Shown here: piece after piece, positions 7,996 through 19,911 of the stretch
Layout of the letters: each line of letters begins with the position of its first letter
Numbering within the stretch: position 1 is the stretch's first letter
Source: JBQLZO01 sp052168315
GTDB taxonomy: Bacteria > Planctomycetota > Phycisphaerae > Phycisphaerales > UBA1924
DNA: 64,000 nt
Direction: 5' to 3'
Assembly: GCA_052168315.1 (NCBI GenBank)
Contig: JBQLZO010000043.1
Span: forward strand, 1-64,000
Position numbers and translations under genes: made by a program
Notes under the pieces: generated by a model
Seen by the model: only the letters and a program-made list of their open reading frames with translations
Database searches by the model: none
What the model was told of the DNA's origin: nothing

Positions 7996-9633
7996 GTGCG
8001 GATGGACGAGCGACAGGCGGATGCGGAGGGCGGTGATGGTGCGCGGGGTGGGCATCGCCGCCAGTTGATGGTGCAGATCGATGGGCGCTCGCGGGGGCGG
8101 CTGGACGGAGCGATCGAGCGGGGGATGGCGCCGGCGCTGGCGCGGCTGGTGCGGGGCGGCGGGCATCGGCTGGTGTCGATGTACTCGGGTCTGCCCTCGA
8201 CGACGCCGGCGGTGCAGGGCGAGTTGTTCTACGGGGTGCGGTGCGTGGTGCCGTCGTTCGCGTTCCTGGATGGCGATGGGCGTGCGCGGCACATGCTGGA
8301 GCCGGAGTGGGCGCGGCGGATGGAGGGGGTGCTGCGCTCACGGTGCGATGGGGGGGAGCTGCTCGGGGCGGGGTCTTCGTACTGCAATGTCTACACGGGC
8401 GGGGCGGTGGCGGCGCGGTTCTGCCCGGCGGGCATCGGCGGTGTGGAATCGGATGCGGGTGCGGGGCGGCACGGCGAGCGTGTGCGCGGCGGGGCGGCGA
8501 TCGTGGGGCTGGGGGTGCGCTCGGGCGTGATGATGTGCGGGGAGGTGGTGCGCCAGGCGCGCGACATGGTGCGGGGCGAGGTGGGGGCGCGGGGTGTTCG
8601 GGCGCGGATGCGGGATGCGTGGAACCGGATCCTGGTGAGCGTGGCGATGCGGGATGTGTCGCGCGCGGGGGCGATCGGCGACCTACGCCGGGGGTTGCCG
8701 GTGGTGCATGTGAACTTCCTCGGGTACGACAAGCAGGCGCACCGGTACGGGCCGGACTCGGCGCCTGCGATGCGGGCGCTGAAGGGGATCGACGGTGCGA
8801 TCGGCTCGATGGTGGAGGCGGCGGAGGAGTGCTGGGGCGATGGCGGGACGGTGGTGGTGTACTCGGATCACGGGCAGGAGGCGACGGAGCCGATCGCGCG
8901 GGTGGCCGGTTCATCGATCGGGGAGATCGTCGCCGGGTGCGCGCGGGCGATCGGGGTGCGGGGTGGGTCGGATGGGGATGGGAGCGGATCGGGTGATGGT
9001 GGTGATGCCGGGGAGGGTGTGAGGCGATCGCTGGCCGAGCGGGTGGGTGAGCGGGTGCTGGGTGTCGGGGCATCGGACGATGCGGCGGGGATCGTGGAGG
9101 GTTTGTCGGTTGTGGAATCGGGTCCGATCGCGCACGCGTACTTCGAGGGTGGGGTGGAGCGCGGGGCGCTTGAGGATGTGGCGCAGCGCGTGTCGGAGGC
9201 GGCGCGTTCGGTGCTGGTGATCGCGCGAGGCAGAGATGGGGATGGGGATGGGGATGGGGGCGGGTGGGCTCGCGCGTTCGTTGGTGGGGGAGCGGCGATG
9301 GAGATCGCTCAAGTGGGGGAGGTGCTGGAAGGTGATTATCCGTTCGGCGATCGGATCGCGGCGGATCTTGAGCGGGTGTGCGGGAACGAGATGTGCGGGG
9401 ACCTGGTGATGATCGGGACGGGCTTCGTCGACGCGGGGAGGGCCGGGGGGCGGGCGGTGACCTTCGCCGAGGAGCGGGGATCGCACGGCGGCGCGGGCGG
9501 CGAGGAGACGCACGCGTTCGCGATCGTTCCGTGCGGTGGGGCCGGCGGGAGCGCGTTCGATGGCGTGGAGGGTGGGCGTTTCGAGGATCTGCGGCGGGCG
9601 CTGCTGGCGGATCGGCGGGGAGCGGCGCGGTGA
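7996..9633 (+). CDS. Alkaline-phosphatase-superfamily protein (nucleotide pyrophosphatase/phosphodiesterase type)
   Basis: Protein of 545 residues. The nucleophile region SMYSGLPSTTPAVQGELFYG carries the candidate Thr, metal-site segments are VNFLGYDKQAHRYGPDS and VVVYSDHGQEATEP, and a C-terminal segment ends near EETHAFAIVP. This is the family pattern of metal-dependent phosphodiesterases or phosphatases. No clear signal peptide. Two glycine/aspartate-rich insertions (roughly residues 320-340 and 415-422) contain short GATGGG DNA repeats. Translation may start at GTG 7996 or ATG 8002. It overlaps the next gene as TGATG, so the two are probably translated together, perhaps acting on related phosphate esters. 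Confidence 0.82.
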   Translation: MRMDERQADAEGGDGARGGHRRQLMVQIDGRSRGRLDGAIERGMAPALARLVRGGGHRLVSMYSGLPSTTPAVQGELFYGVRCVVPSFAFLDGDGRARHMLEPEWARRMEGVLRSRCDGGELLGAGSSYCNVYTGGAVAARFCPAGIGGVESDAGAGRHGERVRGGAAIVGLGVRSGVMMCGEVVRQARDMVRGEVGARGVRARMRDAWNRILVSVAMRDVSRAGAIGDLRRGLPVVHVNFLGYDKQAHRYGPDSAPAMRALKGIDGAIGSMVEAAEECWGDGGTVVVYSDHGQEATEPIARVAGSSIGEIVAGCARAIGVRGGSDGDGSGSGDGGDAGEGVRRSLAERVGERVLGVGASDDAAGIVEGLSVVESGPIAHAYFEGGVERGALEDVAQRVSEAARSVLVIARGRDGDGDGDGGGWARAFVGGGAAMEIAQVGEVLEGDYPFGDRIAADLERVCGNEMCGDLVMIGTGFVDAGRAGGRAVTFAEERGSHGGAGGEETHAFAIVPCGGAGGSAFDGVEGGRFEDLRRALLADRRGAAR

Positions 9634-10457
9634 TGGGGTTGCGCGACGAGCGCGATGAGGGAGCGATCGGGCTGCGACTGCTGAGCTACAACATTCGGGC
9701 CGCGCTTGGGATGGATGGGGTGCGATCGATCGAGCGGATCGGCGAGGTGATCGCGGGATGCGAGGCGGATGTGGTGGGGCTGCAGGAGGTTGACTTCCTG
9801 CGGACGCGGAGCGGGCGCGTGGACCAGGGGGAACTGCTGGGGTCGCTGTGCGGGATGGAATGCGTGGGTGGGGCTTCGCTGCGCGAGGCCGATGGTGGCG
9901 GGTACGGGAACGCGGTGTTGTCGCGGCACGCGGTGCGGCTGGTGGACCGGGTGGCGCTGCCGCATCTTGCGGGGACGGAGCCGCGATCGGCGATGGTGGT
10001 GGAGGTGTCGGGCGGCGGTGGTGAGGGTGAAGGTGCGGAGGGGCGTGGGGGGAGTCGGGGGGGGTGGTCGCTGCGTGTGGTGAACACGCATCTGAGCTTT
10101 CGTCGGCGCGATCGGGCGTGGCAGCTTGAGGCGCTGCTGGGCGAGCGTGTGCTGGGCGGTGGGGGGATGGGGCGGCGGTGCGTGCTGATGGGTGATCTGA
10201 ACTGCGGGGTGCGCGACCGATGGTTCAGGCGGGTGCGGGCGTCGGCGGGGCTGCGTGATCCGGGTTCTGCGGTGCGGCACCGGCCGGTGGGCACCTGGCC
10301 GACGCGGCGGGCGTTCCGTTGGATCGACCATGTGGTGGCGACGGAGGATGTTCGGATCGTGGGGGCGCGGGTGGTGCGGACTTCGCGTTCGCGGATGGCG
10401 TCGGATCACTTTCCGCTGCTGGTGGATGTGGAGTTGTCTTCGGGGGGCGTTGGCTGA
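9633..10457 (+). CDS. Endonuclease/exonuclease/phosphatase (EEP) family hydrolase
   Basis: Metal-dependent phosphodiesterase of 274 residues with the full EEP set: LLSYNIRAALG (Asn), VVGLQEVDFL (Glu), VVNTHLSF (His), LMGDLNCG (Asp, Asn), RWIDHVVAT and a terminal MASDHFPLLVDV (Asp-His). The ATG at 9633 overlaps the stop of the preceding phosphatase gene, indicating translational coupling. A Gly/Glu-rich insertion sits at about residues 128-145. No secretion signal is evident. The 3' end overlaps the convergent DUF4239 gene by 52 bases. The substrate could be nucleic acid, a phosphoinositide-like lipid or a sugar phosphate. Confidence 0.88.
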   Translation: MGLRDERDEGAIGLRLLSYNIRAALGMDGVRSIERIGEVIAGCEADVVGLQEVDFLRTRSGRVDQGELLGSLCGMECVGGASLREADGGGYGNAVLSRHAVRLVDRVALPHLAGTEPRSAMVVEVSGGGGEGEGAEGRGGSRGGWSLRVVNTHLSFRRRDRAWQLEALLGERVLGGGGMGRRCVLMGDLNCGVRDRWFRRVRASAGLRDPGSAVRHRPVGTWPTRRAFRWIDHVVATEDVRIVGARVVRTSRSRMASDHFPLLVDVELSSGGVG

Positions 10458-11233
10458 TCGGGCCCGGCGCTGCGGGCGGGCTGGAGGTCGATGTCGTGGA
10501 GTGCTTTGTCTGAGAGCCTGATGAGGCCGATGCGTGGGCGGTCGAGGTCGAATGTGGTCCAGAGCGCGGCGGCGATGAGGAGCGCGATCATGGTGGTCAT
10601 GCTCGCGTTGCGTCTGCGCGCGAGCGCGCAGGCGTAGCCGATGACGCCGAGGGTGAGGATGGAGCAGACGAGCAGGAGGCCGATGACGAGGGCGGGCAGG
10701 TGCTTCTGCCCGGTTGCGACGCGGGTGGAGTGGAGGTCGATGACATCGTTGGCGGGGTTGAGCACGGCGATGGCGAACTGCGGTCGGTCGAGGACTCCTT
10801 GGCTGGCGGCGGCCCAGATTTGTTTGTGGGCGTCTTCGATGCGCTGGGCATCTTCCTGGTTCAGGCCCATGCGGAGGGTGGCGGAGGCCTTGATTCGGTG
10901 CTCGACATAGCCGGCGAGGGCTGCGCGGAGGGCTGAGGCGTGGGGTTCTTCGAGGAGGTCTGCGCGGAGATAGGCCGTGCCTATGGCGTTGGCTTCCTGC
11001 GTGATGAGGTCCTGGCGCTCCATGAACCTTCCGGAGGCGCCGGCGAAGCTGAATCCGAGGAGCAGGCCGAGGAGGCCGAGCATGGCGCCCTGGATGGCGC
11101 CGGTTTCCATGGCCTTGGAGGCGTCGGAGCCCCTGGACTTGTGCCGCCCGAGTCGGAATCCGGATTCGATCGCGAGCACGAGGAAGATCGCCAGGGCGAT
11201 TGGGATGGCGATCTGAAGGATGAGGATGCCCAA
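10406..11233 (-). CDS. DUF4239-like integral membrane protein
   Basis: Protein of 275 residues with an N-terminal hydrophobic helix (ILQIAIPIALAIFLVLAI), a second helix (GAMLGLLGLLLGFSFAGASG), a long amphipathic soluble segment and two C-terminal helices (LPALVIGLLLVCSILTLGVIG, MIALLIAAALW). This topology and the GLLLGFSFA motif match DUF4239 proteins, whose function is unknown. The start is TTG at 11233, preceded by AGGAG; no ATG is better placed. It lies at the end of the minus-strand sulfatase cluster and overlaps the EEP gene tail to tail by 52 bases. The last 20 residues are low-complexity Pro/Ser/Thr. Confidence 0.72.
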   Translation of the reverse strand: MGILILQIAIPIALAIFLVLAIESGFRLGRHKSRGSDASKAMETGAIQGAMLGLLGLLLGFSFAGASGRFMERQDLITQEANAIGTAYLRADLLEEPHASALRAALAGYVEHRIKASATLRMGLNQEDAQRIEDAHKQIWAAASQGVLDRPQFAIAVLNPANDVIDLHSTRVATGQKHLPALVIGLLLVCSILTLGVIGYACALARRRNASMTTMIALLIAAALWTTFDLDRPRIGLIRLSDKALHDIDLQPARSAGPDQPTPPEDNSTSTSSGK

Positions 11234-11272
11234 GGGGGTTGATCTCCTGAAGGATGCTGCGTTGCGAAGATG

Positions 11273-12322
11273 TTACTTGGGGAACAGGAAGGTGATGGCG
11301 AAGCGGAGTCCCCATTCGGGCCCGCCGGGCGGGGCGTCGGCGTAGTAGCGCCCGCCGACCTGGAACTGGATGGGTTGTTTACCGATGGTGGTGAGTTGGC
11401 CGACGAGGAAATTGATGGGGAGGGTGAGTTCTTCGTCGGTCCAGTCGTAGGTCATCTCGGCGTTGGCGGTCAGCGAGGTGGCGGTGGGGAAGGTGTATGA
11501 GAGGAATGGCTGGATGAAGGTGGCGTTGACCTCGTCGTGGTCGGTGTCGGTGACGCCCCAGAGGTGGTTGGCGAGGGCGCCGTAGGTCCATCCGGAGCGC
11601 TGCTGGAGGGCGACGCCGGTGAGGCCGAGGGCGAGTTGTTCCGAGCGGAGGCTGGGGGTGGTTCCGGTGGGGATGAGGGCGGCGGGGCCGGCGCCGAGGA
11701 TCCATCCGCCGACGGGTTCCTTGGGTGAGAAGAAGAGGGACTGGAGTGTGTCGCCGATGCCGAAGTCTGAGTCGAGGCCGGTGGCGAGGGACTCCTGGTA
11801 GATGATCGGGACGATGGTGCGGGAGATGAGGTTCCAGTCGTCGTTGAGTGAGATGGAGATGACGGGCTGGATGTTGAGGGTGTATCGGTCGGCATCCTTG
11901 GGGCCGAAGCCGTTGTCATAGTTGAATTGAAGCGGGATGCTGATGAGGTCGGCGACGGGGTTTTGGAGTTTCTTGGCCAGGTCGCCGTGGTCTGGTGCTG
12001 CCGACGCGTTGGTGGGGATGTCGGGGAGTGCGTCGGGTGGGGTGTTGGCTGGGGTGTTGGGGGCGGTGTTGGGGTTGGGCTGCCTGCGGAGGAGGGCGAG
12101 GGTGGTGTCGGGGGCGGGGCGCGGCGGGTTGTGCCGGAACTCGTCGATCCATGCGGGGAGGGGGGATTCGGCGGGGGCGTTCGCGGAGGAGTTTGCCGAG
12201 AGGGCGAGGGGTGGGGCGCGGAGCGGGTCGGGGTGGGCCGGTGTGCTCGGCTCGGCCGCGTGGGCGTGGGCGATCGCGGATGCGAGGGCGAGGGCGGCGG
12301 TGGTTGTGGGTCGATGGAGCAC
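11273..12322 (-). CDS. Putative outer-membrane transporter (MetA-like beta-barrel)
   Basis: Secreted protein of about 349 residues with a signal peptide (ALALASAIAHAHAA), a Pro/Asn/Ala-rich spacer to about residue 105, then a barrel-like domain beginning LAKKLQNPVADLISIPLQFN and rich in alternating aromatic strands. It resembles the outer-membrane family often annotated transporter or phenol-MetA-like, found beside arylsulfatases in other bacteria. GTG 12322 was chosen over GTG 12328 because the GGAGG upstream is then correctly spaced. The cargo is not predictable; location in the sulfatase cluster suggests a sulfated substrate or its product. Confidence 0.65.
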   Translation of the reverse strand: MLHRPTTTAALALASAIAHAHAAEPSTPAHPDPLRAPPLALSANSSANAPAESPLPAWIDEFRHNPPRPAPDTTLALLRRQPNPNTAPNTPANTPPDALPDIPTNASAAPDHGDLAKKLQNPVADLISIPLQFNYDNGFGPKDADRYTLNIQPVISISLNDDWNLISRTIVPIIYQESLATGLDSDFGIGDTLQSLFFSPKEPVGGWILGAGPAALIPTGTTPSLRSEQLALGLTGVALQQRSGWTYGALANHLWGVTDTDHDEVNATFIQPFLSYTFPTATSLTANAEMTYDWTDEELTLPINFLVGQLTTIGKQPIQFQVGGRYYADAPPGGPEWGLRFAITFLFPK

Positions 12323-12427
12323 GCGCACCTCCAGTCTGGCGTGTTGGGTCGGGTGTGAGGATACCGATGGATGGCGGAGCGCCCGGGGAGCGGGGGGCGT
12401 GGGTGTCGTCGGGCGGCGTGGGTGGGT

Positions 12428-12691
12428 TTACTTCTCGCGGGTTTGGTGGCCTTCGACCCGGGCTTCGAAGTCGGACTTGGTGATCTTGGAGATCTCGGAG
12501 TTCTGGAGGGTGACCGTGCTGCCGGACCTGGCATCTTCGAACTCGATGCCTCCGGTGCGCATGCGGTCGTAGCTGGTCGTGTAATAGGACGCGCCGGAGG
12601 TGGGATCCTTGATCTGGTAGTGGTGTCCAGCGCAGGCCGTGAGCGAGGTGGCGGCGAGTCCGATGAGGCACGCGGTGATGAGACGCTTCAT
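12428..12691 (-). CDS. Small lipoprotein
   Basis: Protein of 87 residues with a lipoprotein signal: charged MKRL, hydrophobic core and lipobox LTAC with Cys20. The mature part (HYQIKDPTSGASYYTTSYDR, then two short beta-like segments ending SEISKITKSDFEARVEGH) resembles small lipoproteins that occur beside sulfatase clusters. ATG 12691 follows AAAGGAG with good spacing; the longer frame starting upstream lacks a signal peptide. Probably anchored in a periplasm-facing membrane. Function unknown. Confidence 0.75.
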   Translation of the reverse strand: MKRLITACLIGLAATSLTACAGHHYQIKDPTSGASYYTTSYDRMRTGGIEFEDARSGSTVTLQNSEISKITKSDFEARVEGHQTREK

Positions 12692-12759
12692 GTGCGGTGC
12701 TCCTTTGGGAGGGTGTGGGTGGGGTGCGGGGTACTGGTGGGGGCGGGCCCTCGGGGCGG

Positions 12760-13809
<1,050 letters not shown>

Positions 13810-13925
13810 GTTCGGCGCCTTTCTGTGAGAGCGCGCACGGCGAGATGCGCGCGGGGCGATGCGTGTCTTGGCTGCCAAGGCCCGGCCGGCCTGTTGGGGC
13901 GGGACGGGCGCGATGTTTGGGGCGA

Positions 13926-15515
<1,590 letters not shown>

Positions 15516-15634
15516 GGGTGTGGGTTCCTTTCGATGTGGGTTGGTCATTTACAGGGTGGGGTGTGCATCCCGGCGACAGGCGTTCGGGATGGCACGGGGT
15601 CGCTTGGTGTTTGTGCGCCGCGCGGGGGGGCGGC

Positions 15635-16711
15635 TCACGGGGTTTGGGCTGGTGGTTCGGTCGGAGCGGGATGGTCGGCGACGCATCGGAATCCGAGGTG
15701 GCTCATGCCGGAGTCGGGTGGCGCGGCCATTTTGGCGCTGGGGCGGTAGCTCTCGCAGTAGGTGGCGTGGCAGAGGAAAGAGCCGCCTTTGTGGACGCGC
15801 GAGTCGGTGGCGTAGGGGTTTCTTGGGTCGAGGGTGGTGTCTGGGCCGTGGGGGTCGATGCAGGGTTCGCCGGGTTCGAGTTGTTTGATGCGGTCGTGGT
15901 ATGCGGCGGGGTGGAACTGGTCTGCGGTCCACTCCCAGACATTGCCGGGCATGTCGGAGATGCCGAGCGCGTTGGGCGGGTAGGAGCCGACGGGGGCGGT
16001 GCGTGGGTGGCCATCGGCGGCGGTGTTGTTGTGTGGGAACTGGCCCTGCCAGATGTTGGCCATGTGGGTTTCGTCGGGGTGCAGTTCATCGCCCCACGCG
16101 AACTTGCGGGCATCGTTGCCGAATCGGGCGGCGCGTTCCCATTCTGCTTCCGTGGGGAGGCGCTTTCCGGCCCACTTGGCGTAGGCGTTGGCATCGAACC
16201 ATGAGACATGCACCACGGGGTGGTCATCACGCCCTTCGATGGTGCTGCCGGGGCCTTCGGGGTGCTTCCAGCACGCGCCGGGTGTCCATGTCCACCATTG
16301 GGAGAAGTCTCTGAGATCGACGGGGTGGTCGGGCGGTGTGAAGACGAGGGAGCCGGGTCGGAGGATCTCCTCGTCGGGTTTGGGGGTGCCGGGCGGGAGC
16401 TGCTTTTTGAGTTCCTCCCAGTCGACGGGTTGTTCGGCGGTGGTGGTGTATCCGGTGGCCTCGACGAAGGCGCGGAACTGGGCGTTGGTGACCTCGGTGC
16501 GATCGATCCAGAATCCATTGGTTCGGACCTGGTGAGCGGGTTGTTCGTCGGGTCGGGCTTCGGGGCCATCCCAGCCCATGGTGAAGGTGCCGGGGGGTAT
16601 GTAGGCCATGTCGGCGGTCGGCGGCTCTGGTGCGGCCAGCGTTGGAGCGGCGCTGGTCAAGACCAGCGCGACGAGCAGCGCGGGGGCGCTGATGAAATGT
16701 GACCCTCTCAT
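15635..16711 (-). CDS. Formylglycine-generating enzyme (SUMF1/FGE-sulfatase family), exported
   Basis: Protein of 358 residues that oxidises the sulfatase active-site Cys to formylglycine. The family core is complete: MAYIPPGTFTMGWDG, WIDRTEVTNAQFRAFVEATGY, HPVVHVSWFDANAYAKWAGKR, LPTEAEWERAAR, MPGNVWEWTADQF, and the C-terminal KGGSFLCHATYCESYR with the copper-binding pair Cys314/Cys319 that marks true FGEs, followed by GFRCV. A hydrophobic N-terminus (ALLVALVLTSAAPTLA) looks like a signal peptide. It is the first gene of the minus-strand sulfatase cluster, directly before its presumed client. The second sulfatase at 24.7 kb also carries a formylglycine motif. Confidence 0.93.
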   Translation of the reverse strand: MRGSHFISAPALLVALVLTSAAPTLAAPEPPTADMAYIPPGTFTMGWDGPEARPDEQPAHQVRTNGFWIDRTEVTNAQFRAFVEATGYTTTAEQPVDWEELKKQLPPGTPKPDEEILRPGSLVFTPPDHPVDLRDFSQWWTWTPGACWKHPEGPGSTIEGRDDHPVVHVSWFDANAYAKWAGKRLPTEAEWERAARFGNDARKFAWGDELHPDETHMANIWQGQFPHNNTAADGHPRTAPVGSYPPNALGISDMPGNVWEWTADQFHPAAYHDRIKQLEPGEPCIDPHGPDTTLDPRNPYATDSRVHKGGSFLCHATYCESYRPSAKMAAPPDSGMSHLGFRCVADHPAPTEPPAQTP

Positions 16712-17074
16712 CTCGAGCAGGTTAGTGTGAGGGGGTTATGGCCGCCACCGGACATGATGTTGCGAATTGGTTCAGATGGTGCGGTTTGGCAAGGGCAGGG
16801 CTGGGTGCGGGGATGGGCGGGCGGTCTCGCGATCGTGGTCATGAAGGGATGATCTGGGTGAGAATCCTCAGAGAGGTGGGGTGTTCGCTTGGGCGCGGTT
16901 ATTACGGAGGGATTTGAGGAGAACGCCGGTGGGGATTGGGTGGGTTGGTGCGGGTGGTGCTCGGCGAGGGGGGAGGCGGGTGGTTGGCGGGCTGGGAGTG
17001 GTTGCGGTGGTCTTGTTATGTTGGAGGGGTTCGGTGTGTGGCGAGGAGATCGCTCATGGGGAGCGTTTGCGTTG
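16712..17074. other. Divergent intergenic region
   Basis: About 360 bases between the minus-strand FGE gene and the plus-strand SWIM gene. An open frame from 16889 runs into the SWIM gene, but its N-terminal translation is Gly/Trp-rich and unlike the family, so it is treated as leader. Promoters for both gene clusters are expected here; no convincing boxes were identified. Confidence 0.4.
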
Positions 17075-18427
17075 ATGATCGAGTGGACGATGGAACGGGT
17101 GTTGGCGCTGGCGCCTGATTCCGGGTCCGCTTCGGCGGGGCAGGGGTTGGGGGTGGCGCGGAAGTGGGAGGGGCTCGGGCGGAGCGGTCGCGCGGTGTGG
17201 GGGCTTTGCCAGGGGTCGGGGAAGAACCCGTACCAGGTGCGGGTGGATCTTTCGGAGCCGGCGTTCAAGTGCGGGTGCCCGAGCCGGAAGTTTCCGTGCA
17301 AGCACGGGCTTGGGTTGCTGGTGCTGCTTGCGAAGGATGCTGGGGCGTTCGAGGAGGCGGAGGAACCGGGGTGGGTTTCGGAGTGGCTGGACCAGCGTTC
17401 GGAGCGGAGCGAGAAGAAGGCGGCGCGGTCGAGCGGCGATGGCGGGGGCGTGGTGGATGAGGCAGCGCGGGCGAAGCGGATCGCGGAGCGGGGTGCGCGG
17501 GTTCAGGATGGGGTGCTGGGGTGCCGGGTGTGGCTGGAGGATGTGGTTCGTCGCGGGCTCGCGGCGGTGCGGGGCGAGGGGGCCTCGGGGTGGGACCGGA
17601 TGGCGGCGCGGATGGTCGATGCGCAGGCTCCGGGGCTGGCGAGCGGGCTGCGGCGGGTTCCGGGGCTGATCGCGTCGGGGACTGGGTGGGAGGTTCGGAC
17701 GCTGGATCATCTGGGGCGGCTGCACCTGCTGCTTCGGGCCGGTGAGCGGCTGGAGTCGCTGCCGGAGGATCTTGGTGTGGATGTGCGGACAGCGCTGGGG
17801 TGGAACCAGAGCAAGGATGAGGTGCTGTTGGGCGCGGGGGTGTCGGATCGCTGGATGGTGCTGGGACAGGTGGAAGAGGATGAGGACCGGGTTCGCGCGC
17901 GTCGGACCTGGCTGGTGGGACGGGGGACTGGTCGGCGGGGGCTGGTGGTGGACTTTGCGGCGGGCCGCGCGGCGTTCGAGGGTGCGCTGGCGGCGGGGAT
18001 GGCGTTCGATGGTGAGTTGGTGTTCTATCCGGGGCGGCTCGCGCAGCGGGCGTTGGTGAAGTCGCGCGGCGGGGCGCTGGAGTTCGATGGCGATGTCGGG
18101 GATGCGGGCGATGGGACGATCGAGGAGGGGCTTCGCGGGTACGCGGAGGCGCTGGGGGCGAATCCGTGGGTGGCGCGGTGGGTGATGGTGCTGGTTGGGG
18201 TGCGGGTGGCGCGGGAGGGGGATGATTGGTTTCTGGTGGATGGGATGGGGTCGGGGCTTGCGCTGAGTGAGCCGTTCGCGGGCGGGGCGTTGTTGTGGCG
18301 GTTGCTGTCGGCCAGCGGTGGGCGTGCGGCGACGGTGCTGTGTGAGTGGGATGGTGAGCGTGCGCTGCCATTGAGCGCGATGGGCGCGGGGTGGTTCGTG
18401 GATCTTGGCGGGAGGGTGGGCACATGA
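17075..18427 (+). CDS. SWIM zinc-finger protein
   Basis: Protein of 450 residues. The SWIM motif near residue 65-82 is FKCGCPSRKFPCKHGLGLL (C-x-C ... C-x-H), preceded by the usual lead-in GKNPYQVRVDLSEPAF. The remainder is helical, with Trp-rich segments (GTGWEVRTLDHLGRLHLLL), and no enzymatic motif. ATG 17075 gives the normal distance from start to the SWIM motif. Its stop overlaps the next ATG (ATGA). It is the first of five coupled genes with DUF5691, MoxR ATPase, DUF5682 and VWA proteins, so it may recognise nucleic acid or protein for an ATPase-driven complex. That role is inference. Confidence 0.88.
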   Translation: MIEWTMERVLALAPDSGSASAGQGLGVARKWEGLGRSGRAVWGLCQGSGKNPYQVRVDLSEPAFKCGCPSRKFPCKHGLGLLVLLAKDAGAFEEAEEPGWVSEWLDQRSERSEKKAARSSGDGGGVVDEAARAKRIAERGARVQDGVLGCRVWLEDVVRRGLAAVRGEGASGWDRMAARMVDAQAPGLASGLRRVPGLIASGTGWEVRTLDHLGRLHLLLRAGERLESLPEDLGVDVRTALGWNQSKDEVLLGAGVSDRWMVLGQVEEDEDRVRARRTWLVGRGTGRRGLVVDFAAGRAAFEGALAAGMAFDGELVFYPGRLAQRALVKSRGGALEFDGDVGDAGDGTIEEGLRGYAEALGANPWVARWVMVLVGVRVAREGDDWFLVDGMGSGLALSEPFAGGALLWRLLSASGGRAATVLCEWDGERALPLSAMGAGWFVDLGGRVGT

Positions 18428-19911
18428 GCGGCGAGTCTCCGGCAGCGCGGTTGAGGGCGCTGTGCGCTTCGGCGGTGATCGGGACGGACCGGTGTGGCGA
18501 TGCGCTGCGGGCATCGGCGGTTCTGGACGAGGCCGCGGTGGTGGGGGCGCGGGCGCGGGCGGGTTGGGTGGCGCGGCGGGTGGGCGGCGTTGTGCCGGAG
18601 TGTCCGGAAGATCGGGTGCCCGCGGCGGGCGGCGCGCTGATGGCGCTGCTGATGCGGGTGCTGGGTGATCGGGATGCGGGGATGGTGGAGGAGTGGTCGA
18701 GGCTGGCGCTGGCGAAAGGGATTCGGGTGGGCGATGCGCAGGGCGCGGAGGTGTTGGATTGGTGGGCGCGGCAGCCTCGGCGGTCTGAGGTGGTGTTCAG
18801 GGCGCTTGGGGAGCGTGGTCGGTGGCTGGCTTCGCTGGATCCTGCGTGGGGGCGGAAGGTCGCGGCGATCGAGGTGCCCGACGATGCGGAGGAGGCGTGG
18901 CAGACGGGCCGGTCGCGCGATCGCCTGGCGCTGCTGCAATTGGTTCGGAGTCACGATCCCTCGCGGGCGTTGGCGATGGTGCGATCGACCTGGGATCGTG
19001 AGCGGGCGGAGGATCGGAAGAAGTTTGTGCAGGCGTTGTTTGTGGGGCTGTCGGCGGAGGATGAGGCGTTCCTGGAGGGGGTTCTGGACGATGCGAGTGC
19101 GGAGGTTCGGATCGCGGCGGCGCGTCGGCTGGCGTTCATTCCCGGTTCGCGGCTGCGTGTGCGGATGACGGAGCGGGCGCGTCGGCTGATCCGTGTTGAG
19201 CGTGGTGGTGGGCGGCGGGGCGGCGGTCGGGTGCGGATCGTGGTGTCGCCGCCGGAGTCGATCGACGCGGCGCTGGAACGGGATGCGACGGACGCGCTGC
19301 CGGCACATGGCGACGGGGAGCGGGAGTGGTGGGTGGAGCGGATCCTGAGCGCGGCGGACCTGTCGGTGTGGACGGAGGTGAGCGGGCTGGATCCGGCGGG
19401 GGTGCTGGGGGCGATCGATGACGAAGAGCACGGCATGGCGCTGACATGGGCGATGAGGGACGCGATGAGGGCGGATGGGGATCTGGCGTGGCGCACGGCG
19501 ATCCTGAGGAAGTTCCTGGAGCGGGGTGAGGATCAAGTGCTCATGCCGTCCGCGGCGTGGACCGGGCTGGCGCCGGCGGAGGCGGAGGCATTGATGTTTG
19601 AAGCGGCATCCCACGAGGGGACGGGGCGTGTGTGGTCGTGGAGGTGCCTGGACGGCGGGCCGGCGGAGTGGTCGCGGGAGTTTTCGTTGAAGGTGCTCGG
19701 GGTGTTGTCCCGGGGGGATTCGGTCGTGCTCGAGTCGTGGAAGGTGAGCGAGGCGGTGGATCGGATCTCGCGGTGCGTGTCGCCTTTGGCGGCGTTGGAG
19801 TTCGAGAAGGCGGTGCGATCGATCTTTGCTGATGAGCCCCTGGAGGGGTTCAAGAAGTGCATCGACCGTGTGTACCTGCGTGCGGAGATGCGGAAGGAGT
19901 TCGAGGCGTGA
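18424..19911 (+). CDS. DUF5691 family protein
   Basis: Protein of 495 residues beginning SPAARLRALCASAVIGTDRCGD, matching the GTDR-containing start of DUF5691. The middle is HEAT-like helical: the sequence around LEGVLDDASAEVRIAAARRLAFI is typical of a HEAT/armadillo unit, and SRLRVRMTERARRLI follows. No catalytic motif is seen. It overlaps both neighbours (ATGA with SWIM, GTGA with MoxR), indicating a single translation-coupled operon. A scaffold or adaptor function for the MoxR-VWA machinery is plausible from the HEAT-like part, but the family is uncharacterised. Confidence 0.82.
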   Translation: MSGESPAARLRALCASAVIGTDRCGDALRASAVLDEAAVVGARARAGWVARRVGGVVPECPEDRVPAAGGALMALLMRVLGDRDAGMVEEWSRLALAKGIRVGDAQGAEVLDWWARQPRRSEVVFRALGERGRWLASLDPAWGRKVAAIEVPDDAEEAWQTGRSRDRLALLQLVRSHDPSRALAMVRSTWDRERAEDRKKFVQALFVGLSAEDEAFLEGVLDDASAEVRIAAARRLAFIPGSRLRVRMTERARRLIRVERGGGRRGGGRVRIVVSPPESIDAALERDATDALPAHGDGEREWWVERILSAADLSVWTEVSGLDPAGVLGAIDDEEHGMALTWAMRDAMRADGDLAWRTAILRKFLERGEDQVLMPSAAWTGLAPAEAEALMFEAASHEGTGRVWSWRCLDGGPAEWSREFSLKVLGVLSRGDSVVLESWKVSEAVDRISRCVSPLAALEFEKAVRSIFADEPLEGFKKCIDRVYLRAEMRKEFEA

